A DNA stretch of 32,105 nt from Planctomycetota bacterium (GTDB lineage Bacteria > Planctomycetota > UBA8108 > UBA1146): assembly GCA_028825265.1 (NCBI GenBank), contig JAPKAM010000019.1:1-32105 (forward strand). Reading direction: 5' to 3'. Within the stretch, counting starts at the first letter, position 1; each line of letters begins with the position of its first letter. The notes below the pieces were generated by a model. The model had not been told where the DNA came from, did no database searches, and saw only the letters and a program-made list of their open reading frames with translations. Position numbers and translations under genes: made by a program. This document shows positions 31,963-32,105 of this stretch, piece by piece.

Positions 31963-32105
31963 CAGGTGAGTCGAGAACGAGCGGCGGAAGACGATCTCCG
32001 ACGTCTTAAATCGATCCTTCTTGAACTGCACCTCGAAAGGCGAAAGCGTAATCTTCACGGGCTGGCTGTTGGTGCTAGAAGACGGCAGCGGAATCTGATA
32101 GCGCA
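31945..32105 (-). CDS. 3' end of an unidentified protein (partial)
   Basis: The last 52 codons of a minus-strand gene that begins outside the window. The translation, starting RYQIPLPSSSTNSQPVKI and ending HLLPVNY, is continuous and looks like a C-terminal beta-rich domain (ITLSPFEVQFKK). Similar endings occur in some glycoside hydrolases, but the fragment is too short to assign. It is convergent with the small plus-strand frames. Confidence 0.5.
   Translation of the reverse strand, partial: RYQIPLPSSSTNSQPVKITLSPFEVQFKKDRFKTSEIVFRRSFSTHLLPVNY

Overview
The window looks like chromosome from a planctomycete or a close relative. The main reason is a run of large secreted proteins carrying a two-loop dockerin-type calcium module (GDxNxDGxxDLADAxxLLxYLFxGG, usually closing with P[FY]xxCG). 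ECF sigma/anti-sigma regulation, a choice-of-anchor-I protein, an aryl-sulfotransferase-like protein and a DPP-IV-like peptidase fit the same picture. G+C is moderately high and coding is dense on both strands. There is no phage, CRISPR array or recognisable transposase. These assignments come from reading motifs by eye; no database search was run.

Layout, left to right. 1-52 is the 3' end of a tRNA-Leu(UAA). 182-5520 is a minus-strand block: a secreted S45 (penicillin-acylase type) hydrolase with an N-terminal dockerin, an HExxH lipoprotein aminopeptidase, an ECF sigma factor and its zinc-finger anti-sigma factor with a very cysteine-rich outer domain. 5665-6654 is a dockerin protein of unknown function. 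6664-9481 (minus) holds a YyaL-type thioredoxin-domain protein followed by a YaiI/UPF0178 protein. 9656-12374 holds a DoxX-like membrane protein, a DUF885 metallopeptidase-like protein and a tiny two-helix membrane protein. 12581-14455 is another dockerin protein, ending at a textbook intrinsic terminator.

14557-19507 is the most unusual part. An ATP-grasp gene (18080-19507) shares a perfect 91-bp direct repeat with a 59-codon leftover of the 3' end of a related gene (14557-14736). Between the repeats lie 3.4 kb carrying a poorly conserved-looking small ORF, a choice-of-anchor-I/dockerin protein and a SRPBCC gene, with A/T-rich spacers. The arrangement is what insertion of a DNA segment into the 3' end of the gene, replacing its last codons, would leave behind. 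No integrase is present.

19716-23077 holds a GDSL/SGNH lipoprotein, an RlmL-like THUMP RNA methyltransferase and an old-yellow-enzyme oxidoreductase. 23316-26885 is a phosphate-uptake cluster: OprO/P-type porin, DUF47 PhoU-like protein and PiT transporter. It is preceded by four 11-bp imperfect direct repeats that resemble a Pho box. The 361-bp gap after it contains three different 14-15 bp tandem arrays. 27247-31430 carries an S9 (DPP-IV-like) peptidase and an aryl-sulfotransferase-like protein with two calcium modules. The window ends with two small, possibly coupled ORFs and the 3' end of an unidentified minus-strand gene.

Taken together, the window is mostly envelope and extracellular biology: calcium-dependent surface proteins, secreted hydrolases and peptidases, phosphate scavenging and one envelope-sensing sigma system, with a few housekeeping genes between.
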